This document shows, in pieces, positions 40,301 through 48,110 of a stretch of DNA of 61,630 nt; the stretch's first letter is position 1, and every line of letters starts with the position of its first letter. Made by a program: the position numbers and the translations under genes. Origin of the DNA: an uncultured Rickettsiales bacterium (lineage in GTDB: Bacteria > Pseudomonadota > Alphaproteobacteria > Rickettsiales > Deianiraeaceae); the NCBI GenBank assembly GCA_946413485.1, contig CAMKKS010000002.1, positions 1-61,630 of the forward strand. The letters are read 5' to 3'. The notes beneath the pieces are model-generated. The model had not been told where the DNA came from. It did no database searches and was given only the letters and a program-made list of their open reading frames with translations.

Positions 40301-40751
40301 CTGTTGTTTTATTATAATTGCAAAACTGAAATGTTGGATAATATGGGTATTCAAATGTGTTTGAAGAAAAATCGTAATAAGTATCACCATACTGATATTC
40401 ATAAACATCAGGATTTACTGGGAAAATTGAATGTAAAGAATCTTTAAATTCAAAATCTTTATCATAAAAATAATGAGAATTATAACCACGATATGTTATA
40501 AGATTTTGTCTCTTATATCGATTTTCTGTATTATCATTATAATAAAAATACATGTGAGAGTTGAAAATAAGAGCATCACCATACTTTGAACAATTGAATT
40601 TAAAAAAGTTATAATAGATATCATCAGTTTTATATTTAAAATTCAAACTTCTGATTAACGGCGGCATTTGAGATAAAGTATATTTTACGTTTGTTCCTAA
40701 TGTTTCTCTTAAGGAATCAGCAATATCTTTTATTTTTCCTTTTAAACTCAT
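37362..40751 (-). CDS. BspA-type leucine-rich repeat adhesin / tail fibre
   Basis: A 1129-residue receptor-binding candidate. A short N-terminal helix (MSLKGKIKDIADSLRETLG) resembles fibre anchors. A beta-rich region follows, then about ten BspA-type (LRR_5) repeats between about 370 and 790, recognisable as I..YAFQ..., LE.I.LP...., and A..YSF units. A linker leads to a jelly-roll or lectin-like domain (about 880-1090) with LWFGFKKL and GFLGIELH. LRR fibres are unusual in phages and suit protein or glycan receptors. Late promoter at 40773, SD AAGGATTTTC. Confidence 0.75.
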   Translation of the reverse strand: MSLKGKIKDIADSLRETLGTNVKYTLSQMPPLIRSLNFKYKTDDIYYNFFKFNCSKYGDALIFNSHMYFYYNDNTENRYKRQNLITYRGYNSHYFYDKDFEFKDSLHSIFPVNPDVYEYQYGDTYYDFSSNTFEYPYYPTFQFCNYNKTTEPFDKIILKQHFLINFEDSEKTYSIGLGITSNSPYNDRAYYYKTIPYMDACFSKFFWLSVEASKLYATSGINNFSAETFKDYICDLEPNADLDITVELDYTDEDLTNNNFSNIFNYKITVNSTEYTGTLTHTWTDSFLQGNLRYNNRPFGIATLKDTPEKLWWYSMEMKGRRFANVLINPIVSFAEGRLFEITDENSPGLKNIHAKCINLCTNPAFKTLDNSSVEIVEPYAFQPETTSDYSFYMQLEKINLPACKTIRSYAFQGHSNRWSTIAELNIPNVEKIETAAFQYSLRKMRGTLALNKVTSIWNSAFTQAGFSKISLPLITSLGSSVFEKCQNLEEIDMPLLETTGNYCFRDCSALRKINMPNLKRAGYYSFANKACHYTTEDFYFPNLETLDQSAFAYSNFGPRGKINFLPNVKTMNDDVFHGCVCEEIELPELLTSSDWCAAFYNIKNLKKLRLPKVNGRLRYFFRYITYKSDDYTFDVDLIAPNLQYYCYSMFEGAFFAIFKSSYLTIPDYPYDGIFESSWVTQAYIKNLNYINDKFFYGCQNLEIAYFDSAYTIGRTNYYAEHFRRCYNLKALILAGDETVCSLIDKNAFYETPFAPLENQPIANNIKQKREGYIYVPRALLENYKTTTNWSYYADSFRAIEDYGGLEGIKKLIHPDYANTVNLTNSQLVSDIQNPLRSKVLDTELDVTISNTVNGVDCSTFGDNNQYVVMNRIKSSISNRNLILLSLPAVKDFEVEFDMVESSYSNVPTLWFGFKKLPETVEEFTNENVCQPYTYGVHFRLGFGKTARVDNTSVSSYDNGCFFTRKVDMDQLYSNTGGFYYYEKIHIRIVRQGRVFKRYMNEILTAQAEFDEIQHCPGGFLGIELHQSYTVGITNFVLKYDNTWHDPLATEIWISSVRLPNLTVNIDGVEEVLSKNEFGYYVFDTTNVTDSMDVKMFSDNTQISDLSTKITQFSGKILCITDNEQVTYN

Positions 40752-40772
40752 TTGAAAATCCTTTTTTAATTT

Positions 40773-40780
40773 TATTTATA
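40773..40780 (-). promoter_or_regulatory. T4-type late promoter (LRR fibre)
   Basis: Exact TATAAATA on the minus strand, 22 bases before the ATG at 40751. Confidence 0.8.
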
Positions 40781-40789
40781 GATTTTTAA

Positions 40790-41169
40790 AATATTTTTTA
40801 TAATATCTTTATATAAGAAAATTGAAAAAATTTTTTATTACGTAATGAGCTTTTATGATTTTCTCATTACGTTGTTTTTGAGTGTTTTAAAAATTTTTTA
40901 AATGTTATATAATAATAAATTATAAAAATATTTTTGATCTTTAAAAAATACGTTATGAAGATTTATAAAAAGTCTATTACGTTATTTTAAGTTCAAATAA
41001 AAAATACGTTATGAGTTTTTAAGAAAAGTCTATTACGTTATTTTAACTCAATTAAAAAATACGTATTGAGCTTTTATGAAAAGTCTATTACGTTATTATT
41101 CGGAGAATTAAATAAAAATTTTCAATTTTCTATATATAAAATATTTAAAAATATTTTAAATAAAAACAT
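40790..41169. repeat. AT block and four hairpin repeats
   Basis: No gene. A CTTTATATAAG block, a hairpin with ACGTAATGAG/CTCATTACGT arms (about 40839-40873), then three less perfect hairpins (about 40946-40985, 41002-41041, 41055-41096), then a CAATTTTCTATATATAAAATATT block. Confidence 0.7.
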
Positions 41170-41535
41170 TTAATATTGAGCGTTTTCAATATCATCAAGT
41201 AAATTATCAATTTCAGTCTTTGTGTAATAATTATTACTGTCAAAAGTGTTTTCTAAGCTCTCCAGCATTCCGTCAACTTCTGATTTTGAATAAACATCAG
41301 TGTTTACATTACTTAAAAGATTATCAACTTCAACTTTACTATAAACCGCCGTTGAATTTGCTTTATTTGCGAGCATGTTATTGATTTGAACTGCGGAATA
41401 AGTTTGAGCTTTTTCGTAATATTTCGCATCCGTCTCGGCTTTGGTATAAAAATTGTTAAAAGATTTTTTAACATTTGTTTTAATATTATTATAGATAGCT
41501 GTTAAATTATCTTTAGAAACATAAATATCACTCAT
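41170..41535 (-). CDS. Trimeric coiled-coil fibre protein
   Basis: A 121-residue fibre segment made of repeats of the type YTK(A/T)E(T/I)Dxxx or YSK(S/V)EVDxLL, a well-known trimeric fibre motif (at least five copies). The second ATG (41535) is chosen because GGGAGG lies 9 bases before it. It overlaps the upstream fibre gene by 8 bases; with it, it forms a two-gene late unit. Perhaps a fibre connector or a modular shaft. Confidence 0.75.
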   Translation of the reverse strand: MSDIYVSKDNLTAIYNNIKTNVKKSFNNFYTKAETDAKYYEKAQTYSAVQINNMLANKANSTAVYSKVEVDNLLSNVNTDVYSKSEVDGMLESLENTFDSNNYYTKTEIDNLLDDIENAQY

Positions 41536-42010
41536 TTTCATTATCCTCCCATGTGTACTCTGCCAGTTCTTCAGATGTCAAATCGCGAATTCCACCTGTT
41601 TCCTCGAGTGCTGTGATATCAGCTCGAATATCTGTTAATTCTGCCGCTAGGTCGGTAATATCACTCATTGTGTGAGTGTGCGAACCTTCTGCTTTCGAAT
41701 TCCACGAAGATATCTGATTTTGAGTCAGGTGAATTCTGCCGTTGTTTACATGTGAGTTTAATTCCGCAATTGTCGCAAAAGTTGATTGCGCATAAGCGTT
41801 TGTTATCAGATTGTCAATTCGTTCTCTATCTGTAGGGCTCAAATGAGTGTTATTTTCAGCGTGAGTCTGTAAATCAGAACCTGAGATAAATCCTGAATCA
41901 TTTGTTAAATCTGAAACTTTAGTCGGAAGAGCGTCCTCAACATAACTTGAAACAAAGTCTTTAATCTTTTTAACAAGTTTGGATAAACCGTTGATGTCTA
42001 AAACTTTCAT
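41528..42010 (-). CDS. Tail fibre protein
   Basis: A 160-residue fibre protein, MKVLDINGLSKLVKKIKDF at the start, then KVSDLTNDSGFIS, THLSPTDRERI and HLTQNQISSWNSKAEGSHTHTMSDIT. These H-x-T and WN-x-KA segments are standard in phage fibres and baseplate appendages. I use the ATG at 42010, after AAAAAGGATTT and a late promoter, because the longer frame needs a TTG start inside the promoter region. Confidence 0.78.
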   Translation of the reverse strand: MKVLDINGLSKLVKKIKDFVSSYVEDALPTKVSDLTNDSGFISGSDLQTHAENNTHLSPTDRERIDNLITNAYAQSTFATIAELNSHVNNGRIHLTQNQISSWNSKAEGSHTHTMSDITDLAAELTDIRADITALEETGGIRDLTSEELAEYTWEDNENE

Positions 42011-42030
42011 TTTAAATCCTTTTTTAAAAT

Positions 42031-42038
42031 TATTTATA
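42031..42038 (-). promoter_or_regulatory. T4-type late promoter (fibre pair)
   Basis: Exact TATAAATA on the minus strand, 20 bases before the ATG at 42010. Confidence 0.8.
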
Positions 42039-42044
42039 AAAATG

Positions 42045-42359
42045 CTCTTTAAAATAAATTTCAAGGTTCTTTATATAAAGAATATATAAAATACTTTTAA
42101 TATCGTTTAAGAACTCTTTTAAAAGCTTTTTATTTAAAATATTTTTATAATATCTTTATATAAGGAAATTGAATTTTTTTAAATACAACGTAATGACAAA
42201 ATAAGAAAAGTCCATTACGTTGTTTTTCATTAAATGAATTATTACGTAATAGACTTTTCATGAAAGTTCATAACGTATTTTTAAAACAACGTAATAAGCT
42301 TTCTGTGATTTCGAATAACGTTATAAAAATTTTTTTAAAATTGAGTTCTAGTTTTCATT
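42045..42359. repeat. AT blocks, hairpin repeats, single TTCTAG site
   Basis: No gene. CTTTATATAAAG and CTTTATATAAGGAAATTG blocks, three hairpins (about 42182-42225, 42243-42275, 42281-42325) and one half TTCTAG site at 42345. Confidence 0.65.
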
Positions 42360-43316
42360 TCATAATTTAAATTTTTTCATTTTTTTAGCAATTTCCATTG
42401 CAAAAGAAAATTTACTTCTTTGAAAATAAAAATTAGATTTACATAAAGATGAATATTTTTTTACATATTCAATTTGATTTTTAATTTTTTCTAAAAATTC
42501 AACGCTGCACTTACACAATTCAGCAATATTTAAATATCCAGAATAAGTTGTTACTGCTATTGCGTCAAAACAATGCTTAGCTGAATCCGCAAATGGTTTG
42601 TCAGTTACATTATAATGTAATGCTAAAATATTTTCAGGTAATTTTTCATTTCGCGGCATATTCGCATTTATAAATCCATGCGGAGTTAAATCATAAAATT
42701 TTTCAAAAGCTAAATTTAAAGCATCTTGATCTAAATAGATACACTTTTCAAAACCTTCTTTTTTCATTGTTTCTTGAACAGTCTTAAAAATTCCTTTACA
42801 TTTTTTTGAATTCAACATTAAAAACCCACAATTAAATGCTTTTTTCCTTTGTTTATAAAATTTATATAATGGTCTTGTTATAATTTCATGTATGTGTTCT
42901 CTTGCCATTGCTATCGGCAAATTACTTTCAAAAAAACTTTTAATAGAGTTTTCAATATTTTCAAAATAGCAAACATCAATATCAGTTTTAAAAACAACAT
43001 CATAATCTTTCATTAAAAGATCTTCAATTTCAAGATGAGCAAACATATTAACAAGTTTGGAATCATCGTATAAATTTCCGTTAAATGATTCTTTGTTAAA
43101 AAGATTATAATTTTCTTTAACAAATTTAAGTGCTTTTTTAGGTTTAAAATCAATAAATTCAACATTTGGTAAATTCTTTAAATCATCAGGAACTTTGAAA
43201 TCATCAATTTTAAAAACTTTAAAAGGTATTGGATTTTTTGATCTGAATGTTTTTAAAGCTACTCTTAAAGGCTCAATATAATCATGATCAACAACACAAA
43301 AAGCGATGCTTTTCAT
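42360..43316 (-). CDS. GT8-like glycosyltransferase
   Basis: A 318-residue nucleotide-sugar glycosyltransferase with the GT-A fold of family 8. The metal-binding D-x-D is at 112-114 (KTDIDVCY), followed by NCGFLMLNSK (162-171) and YLDQDALNLAF (194-204), which are in the right order and spacing for GT8, and a late LHYNVTDKPF. It follows the radical SAM gene (1-base overlap, GGAGGAAT site) at the end of a late fibre operon. Modification of a fibre protein or a host surface glycan is inferred. Confidence 0.75.
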   Translation of the reverse strand: MKSIAFCVVDHDYIEPLRVALKTFRSKNPIPFKVFKIDDFKVPDDLKNLPNVEFIDFKPKKALKFVKENYNLFNKESFNGNLYDDSKLVNMFAHLEIEDLLMKDYDVVFKTDIDVCYFENIENSIKSFFESNLPIAMAREHIHEIITRPLYKFYKQRKKAFNCGFLMLNSKKCKGIFKTVQETMKKEGFEKCIYLDQDALNLAFEKFYDLTPHGFINANMPRNEKLPENILALHYNVTDKPFADSAKHCFDAIAVTTYSGYLNIAELCKCSVEFLEKIKNQIEYVKKYSSLCKSNFYFQRSKFSFAMEIAKKMKKFKL

Positions 43317-44140
43317 TATTCCTCCACAAAAAATTCTATTCTTTCCTTTTTAGATTTTTTCCAAGGTGCTTCACCTAAAAATCTGCAGTGATTTTTACAG
43401 AATTTAACAGATGTAATATCAATAGGATCTTTAACATTTTCAATTTTAATATAATCTTCATTTTCAATTAACTTTTCATTTAAATTTGAACCGAATACTT
43501 TATCAACATTTTTCAGCATCGGGAAGCATGCTCCATAATATAAAATACCGTTAAATGCTCGTATACAAATAGGAAGTGTTTGATCACAACATATAATACA
43601 TTCTCTAAGTTTTGCCTTATTTTTATATTCTTCTGAGTTGCTTTCACAAAATTTATGAATTCTCATTTTGTTTCTTAAATTACAAATTCTAAAATTTTTT
43701 GCATTTTCTTTTTCATAATTATAAAATGACGTAGAATATTTAACATTATGCTTAATACATTTATTAATAATTTCATTATAATTTATTTCACTACATGAAT
43801 AAATTGTTATCCATAAATTACACTTTGACTCAGAAAGTTTTTCCCAGACTTTTTCTTTTGCCTTACTTAAATATAATCCATTTGTAAAAATGTTTACAGT
43901 TATATTTTTATTTAAAGAATTTATATAATCAACATATTTAAAAATATCTTTATTACAAAATGGTTCTCCACCGATTAAAATTGCTTCAAAATCAATACCT
44001 AAATCAGCAAAATGTTTAAAATCTTTTTTAAACTGTTCAAAATCATAAACTTCGTTGCCACAAATGCTTGCTCTCGAAGTACAATATTCACAGTTTAAAT
44101 CACAGTTTTTGTTAAGTATAAAATCAATAAAATATTTCAT
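43316..44140 (-). CDS. Radical SAM enzyme
   Basis: A 274-residue radical S-adenosylmethionine enzyme. Cys13, Cys17 and Cys20 (NCDLNCEYC) hold the 4Fe-4S cluster; GGEPF (57-61) and NIFTNGLYL follow. The C-terminal half has many cysteines (for example ECIICC, LPICIRAFNG, YGACFP, FCKNHCRF), like the SPASM-type auxiliary-cluster domain of enzymes that modify peptides or sugars. It sits between two glycosyltransferase genes, overlapping both. The substrate is unknown: a fibre peptide, a sugar, or a ribosomal-type peptide are options. SD AGGAG. Confidence 0.82.
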   Translation of the reverse strand: MKYFIDFILNKNCDLNCEYCTSRASICGNEVYDFEQFKKDFKHFADLGIDFEAILIGGEPFCNKDIFKYVDYINSLNKNITVNIFTNGLYLSKAKEKVWEKLSESKCNLWITIYSCSEINYNEIINKCIKHNVKYSTSFYNYEKENAKNFRICNLRNKMRIHKFCESNSEEYKNKAKLRECIICCDQTLPICIRAFNGILYYGACFPMLKNVDKVFGSNLNEKLIENEDYIKIENVKDPIDITSVKFCKNHCRFLGEAPWKKSKKERIEFFVEE

Positions 44141-44843
44141 TTATTCTCCTAAATAACGGTACTAAAATTCTTTTAGTATATTTTAAAGTTTTAAAAGGAG
44201 GTTTTGGAAAACCTGTTACATGTATGCTTTTTGTATCATAAACCGGTTTTTCGTAATAATTAACCGTAGAACCACAAACAATTGTATCTTTTTGCGTTAA
44301 AAAATGTATATCTTTTTGTTCTAATTGATTTGCTAAAAATTCTTCGTCCGGCCAGTGTGATTTTGTATTTTTAAAAAAATCTTCTATATCTTTAAGTGTA
44401 AAATTAAATTTATAATTTTTAACAAAAACTAATCCGGAATTTACTGATTCTGTTTTTACTCTGCTTAATTTGCCGTAAGTACATCTATGACCTGAAACAC
44501 CGTCTTCAAGATTGTCCCAAACTGACTGCATAGAATCAAAAAAGAAAACATCATTTTCAAAAAATAAAAAATTTGTATGTTTAGAAAAAATTAAAGTTTT
44601 TTCTATAAGAATATTCATTATTTTTTGAAAATATTTATTCATTACATTTTGTGCTAAATTATAATCTTTTTCTGGAAGCCTTATAATTTTTATTTGATCA
44701 CTTTTTAAAGTAAATTCTTTGTCACCGATAATATAAACAATAAGTTTATTCTTATGATATTTAAGGAATGACTTAATTGAGCCATAAGTCATTTCCTTCA
44801 CATTATCTGATAAATCAGTAATTGTTACAGCTATAAAACCCAT
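44124..44843 (-). CDS. GT-A-type glycosyltransferase
   Basis: A 239-residue protein with a GT8-like plan: FLFFENDVFFFDSM holds an E-N-D in the place of D-x-D, then SVNSGLVFVK, WPDEEFLANQLEQ and a C-terminal HVTGFPKPPF. I start at the ATG at 44843, which overlaps the end of the upstream gene, rather than the GTG at 44852. It overlaps the radical SAM gene by 17 bases. Probably adds a sugar to the same target as its neighbours. Confidence 0.65.
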   Translation of the reverse strand: MGFIAVTITDLSDNVKEMTYGSIKSFLKYHKNKLIVYIIGDKEFTLKSDQIKIIRLPEKDYNLAQNVMNKYFQKIMNILIEKTLIFSKHTNFLFFENDVFFFDSMQSVWDNLEDGVSGHRCTYGKLSRVKTESVNSGLVFVKNYKFNFTLKDIEDFFKNTKSHWPDEEFLANQLEQKDIHFLTQKDTIVCGSTVNYYEKPVYDTKSIHVTGFPKPPFKTLKYTKRILVPLFRRINEIFY

Positions 44844-45496
44844 AAATCCCACTCTATAGTTCTAATTTCGTTAATATCCTGAGAATTTTTAATTTTATCT
44901 TTTAAAATTCTTGCGTGAAGCTTAATCTCAGAATATCTTGTAATCATTAAATTATATAATTCAACAAGCTGAGAATAATTTAATTTATGAATAATATTAG
45001 AAATAGAAATAAAATCTTGAGAAACATCTTCTTTTTTAATTTTATTTTCAGCAATTAAATGATCATAATTACTGATAAAATTAGCAATAATATTTTGAGA
45101 ATCTAAAGAATAATCAAAAATATCACCATTAAAATAAATTCCATCATAAAATTTTATAAATGAATCACAATCATCATCAATATCTTGACAAAAAATTTTA
45201 TGATATATATATAAAGATAAAGGTAAATTATCTTCAAATTCTAAATAATTTTCAATTTCAATAGTATCTAATATTGATTTAATATATTTTCTAACTTTGA
45301 AAAAATTACCTTCATTTTTTTCAAGTGACTCTTCAGACTCTTTATGATAATCTACAAAAGTATAAGGGATCGTACCTTTAAAGAGTTCTCCATCTAAATC
45401 TGTAATATCAGCATTAAATGTTTTGAAATTGTTTCTTTCATTTAAAAGCGTTCCTCTTTCATTTGTATATTTTGCGTTTTCTATTTTAATATTCAT
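44831..45496 (-). CDS. Fibre-associated protein (DUF4376-like C-terminus)
   Basis: A 221-residue acidic protein. The C-terminal helical part (QLVELYNLMITRYSEIK...ILKDKIKNSQDINEI) resembles DUF4376-type domains of tail-fibre assembly and appendage proteins; the N-terminal half is unassigned. It lies directly after a fibre gene and overlaps the glycosyltransferase, so it may be the fibre chaperone or the modification target. SD AGGATTT. Confidence 0.5.
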   Translation of the reverse strand: MNIKIENAKYTNERGTLLNERNNFKTFNADITDLDGELFKGTIPYTFVDYHKESEESLEKNEGNFFKVRKYIKSILDTIEIENYLEFEDNLPLSLYIYHKIFCQDIDDDCDSFIKFYDGIYFNGDIFDYSLDSQNIIANFISNYDHLIAENKIKKEDVSQDFISISNIIHKLNYSQLVELYNLMITRYSEIKLHARILKDKIKNSQDINEIRTIEWDLWVL

Positions 45497-45508
45497 TTTA
45501 AATCCTGA

Positions 45509-46417
45509 TTATCCCAAAAATTGCTTTGCATAGCATTGATAAATTGTTTCACTATAAGTTTGTGAACCACCACCTTGCCCACAAACACCTCCGCTGCTGT
45601 GCACTGTCCATGAATGAGTATGATGGTATGATAATCCGCTTGTTATTTTCCAAGTTCCACTTAATCTAGCACTCGGGCCTGAACCTCCATCTCCTGGATT
45701 TCCATAAAGTATGTCTCCAGAAACCAACTGACCTGAGCTTAGGTTTGTACGAAGTGTATAAACAATTCTTTCAGATCCATAAGAAGGAGCAGAGCTCGCA
45801 ATTTTCTGGTTTACATATTCAAATATCCGATTTATATTAATATCTACAGGAACACATTTATTTTGAGCTGTATTCAAAACCATTAAATAATTATTATTAT
45901 TTCCAAATTCATTCCTATCATTAGGAATTCTAACGTTAAATTGAGTTCCGCTTAAATATAAACCAGTTCCAGCGGAATAGGTTGTGTCATTATCTTGTGT
46001 TTGGAAAGAACCTAATGTTTGACCGTTGATATTCTTATATGTCACAGTTCGTCCTGAAACGGAAATACTTCCAACAGCTTGAGATTTTAAATTATTTGAA
46101 GCTGCAGTTAATTCCGCAGGGGTTGCGAACGCTGTTAAAGTTTGAGTCACAGTTCTAGTCGAAGGCGTGTATGAAATACTGGCAACACCATTACCAGAAC
46201 CAGAACTTTTTATGTTAAAATCAGTAGCTTTAATGAATTCAGCAAATGTTGACACACGGTCAAAAACATTTGAATAATTTGAATTCTTTATAAAGGTACT
46301 TCCTGAATTTTTGTTTTTAATTCTTGTGTTAGCGGCTAAAGAAGCAAACGTGTTATCATTTGCTATCTGAGTGCCGTTATCTAACGTAAAATATTGTGAA
46401 ATATCATTTATTGCCAT
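45509..46417 (-). CDS. Tail fibre protein
   Basis: A 302-residue fibre: Ser/Thr/Asn/Gly-rich beta strands, an N-terminal Ala/Asn repeat region, SISVSGRTVTYKNINGQTLGS, and a C-terminal tip with HHTHSW and GGVCGQGGGSQ, a His/Gly-rich receptor-binding type tip. Late promoter at 46438 and AAAAGGATTTTT site. It starts the operon that continues through the radical SAM/glycosyltransferase genes. Confidence 0.72.
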   Translation of the reverse strand: MAINDISQYFTLDNGTQIANDNTFASLAANTRIKNKNSGSTFIKNSNYSNVFDRVSTFAEFIKATDFNIKSSGSGNGVASISYTPSTRTVTQTLTAFATPAELTAASNNLKSQAVGSISVSGRTVTYKNINGQTLGSFQTQDNDTTYSAGTGLYLSGTQFNVRIPNDRNEFGNNNNYLMVLNTAQNKCVPVDININRIFEYVNQKIASSAPSYGSERIVYTLRTNLSSGQLVSGDILYGNPGDGGSGPSARLSGTWKITSGLSYHHTHSWTVHSSGGVCGQGGGSQTYSETIYQCYAKQFLG

Positions 46418-46437
46418 TTTAAAAATCCTTTTACAGA

Positions 46438-46445
46438 TATTTATA
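46438..46445 (-). promoter_or_regulatory. T4-type late promoter (fibre/radical SAM operon)
   Basis: Exact TATAAATA on the minus strand, 20 bases before the ATG at 46417. Confidence 0.8.
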
Positions 46446-46476
46446 AAGAATTAAAATATTTTTAAAAATTTTAATC

Positions 46477-47502
46477 TCAAAGAGTTCCACCTGGATTGTC
46501 TGGAACATTCATAATAATATGAAGATAATATTTGTATGTTTTATCGTCATCAAGAACAATGAAAATCAAATCATATTCACCGTTCGGAACCCAGCCTTCA
46601 CAGATTTTAACACCATAATGATTTTCAGGGTATGTATCATCAATATTAGCACCTCTGATATTATCAACAATAACAGGATTATTATCAATATCCGAACAGT
46701 TTTGAGTCCATCTTGATTTTATCGAAGTTCCGTTTGAAACAACATCCCATATTAAAGATTTTCCTTCTAATGATGGGTCAAAACCACAGAACTGCTGGAA
46801 CGGCGTTCCGTTTCCTGTTTTTTCTGTGATCGTTATTGTTGAACCATTATCTGAATAACTTCCTAAATATCTTGTTGAAAAATCAACCCAGAAAACAGTT
46901 GATTCAAACAAATTAGCATTTTTATAAATGTTAATATAATCTGAATTGACGGAAGCACCTTTAGAGTCAGTCACTTCAATTCTTAAAACATAATCGCCCA
47001 TGTTTGAATAACCGTTCGCGCCTGATTCAGGAACGTAACCAGAAAAACTAATTGTTGTTCCCGAAGAAACATTTTCATAGGTTTTTATAGCAGTCTCATA
47101 AAAATTGTGTTCTGAACTAGGTGTAGAGTTATTTCGAGTGCACAGGATTTTGACAGTTAAAAGATCGTTATCAATATCAGAAACTGTAAATTTTAAAGAG
47201 TTCGTTTCACCGATAATACCACCTGAAATTCCTGAAGGATATGATAAAATTTGAATATCGGGAATATGATTATCTAAAGAAGCGCTTTCTCTGCTTATAG
47301 CGGCTCTCAGATTTGAAAATTTAAATTTTCCAAGCTTATAGTTATAATTGTTATATGTTATAACAGCATTCTCATCACCGCTGAACAATGGAATATAAAA
47401 TGTAGAACCATTTTTACTACATACTATAGACGGTGTTGTTATGCGCTCTGAACTATTCCAAAGGCTTTCTGTTATTCCATTTTTAGAAACTGTAAAATTC
47501 AT
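46477..47502 (-). CDS. Fibre or baseplate appendage protein, Ig-like
   Basis: A 341-residue beta-rich protein. The segment LKFTVSDIDNDLLTVKIL...YVLRIEVTDSKGASVNSD (about 105-190) has the VSD.DND...V.V.D..G pattern of Ig/cadherin-like domains. The C-terminal third is unassigned. Virion surface protein inferred from context between two fibre genes. Confidence 0.6.
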   Translation of the reverse strand: MNFTVSKNGITESLWNSSERITTPSIVCSKNGSTFYIPLFSGDENAVITYNNYNYKLGKFKFSNLRAAISRESASLDNHIPDIQILSYPSGISGGIIGETNSLKFTVSDIDNDLLTVKILCTRNNSTPSSEHNFYETAIKTYENVSSGTTISFSGYVPESGANGYSNMGDYVLRIEVTDSKGASVNSDYINIYKNANLFESTVFWVDFSTRYLGSYSDNGSTITITEKTGNGTPFQQFCGFDPSLEGKSLIWDVVSNGTSIKSRWTQNCSDIDNNPVIVDNIRGANIDDTYPENHYGVKICEGWVPNGEYDLIFIVLDDDKTYKYYLHIIMNVPDNPGGTL

Positions 47503-47507
47503 TTATA

Positions 47508-48101
47508 TTAATCTACCGAAATAGTCCAACCATCAATTTCAAGACTTCCTGTATTAACATTATTTACCGTAATTGAATTATTAAGATTCATAGTAGTACC
47601 TGATAAATTCATGTTTGAGCCAGCATAATATGTTGTATTCGAGGCGTGTGTTTCTAAATTTTGAATTCGATCTAAAAGTTCTTCTAAAGATGTTGTATTC
47701 GAGCCCTGTGTTTCTAAATTTTGAATTCGCTCTAAAAGTTCATTATATGTTATATTCGAGGTCTGTGTTTCTAAATTTTGAATTCGCTCTAAAAGTTCTT
47801 TTAAAGAAACCATAGATATTTTTTCCCAAAAATTCTGGTTTTCAGCAGGTCTGTAGTTAAAATTAGAGTCTGCTTTCGATCTATAAATTTTCCCCGCATA
47901 ATAAACGTACTCGTCAACTTCGTATCTTGTAGTCGGATTCCAAATAGGGATATCATTTCCAATGATTATATCCTGTATAGATTTTAATTCACGAATTTCA
48001 CGTTTTAATCTCATCGGTCCGCGGTTAAAAACAACCTCGCAAGGAACCTGACCGTTTTTAACACGGTAATCTCTGAAAAATTCTTCTAAAGTAGAAAACA
48101 T
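47508..48101 (-). CDS. Fibre protein with carbohydrate-binding and coiled-coil repeats
   Basis: A 197-residue protein. Residues about 50-90 (WNPTTRYEVDEYVYYAGKIYRSKAD...NFWEKI) resemble the short chitin-binding CBM5/12 module (W...Y..GD.V.Y.GK.Y.A...W). Three near-identical LLERIQNLET repeats follow and form a trimeric coiled coil; they are also direct DNA repeats at about 47645-47810. A beta tip ends the protein. It sits after the DUF4406-like gene in a late operon. Confidence 0.65.
   Translation of the reverse strand: MFSTLEEFFRDYRVKNGQVPCEVVFNRGPMRLKREIRELKSIQDIIIGNDIPIWNPTTRYEVDEYVYYAGKIYRSKADSNFNYRPAENQNFWEKISMVSLKELLERIQNLETQTSNITYNELLERIQNLETQGSNTTSLEELLDRIQNLETHASNTTYYAGSNMNLSGTTMNLNNSITVNNVNTGSLEIDGWTISVD
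47645..47810. repeat. In-gene direct repeats (coiled coil)
   Basis: Three copies of a roughly 60-base unit containing TCTAAATTTTGAATTCG encode the repeated coiled-coil segments. Copy number could vary by slippage or recombination. Confidence 0.75.
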
Positions 48102-48110
48102 ATAAAAACC

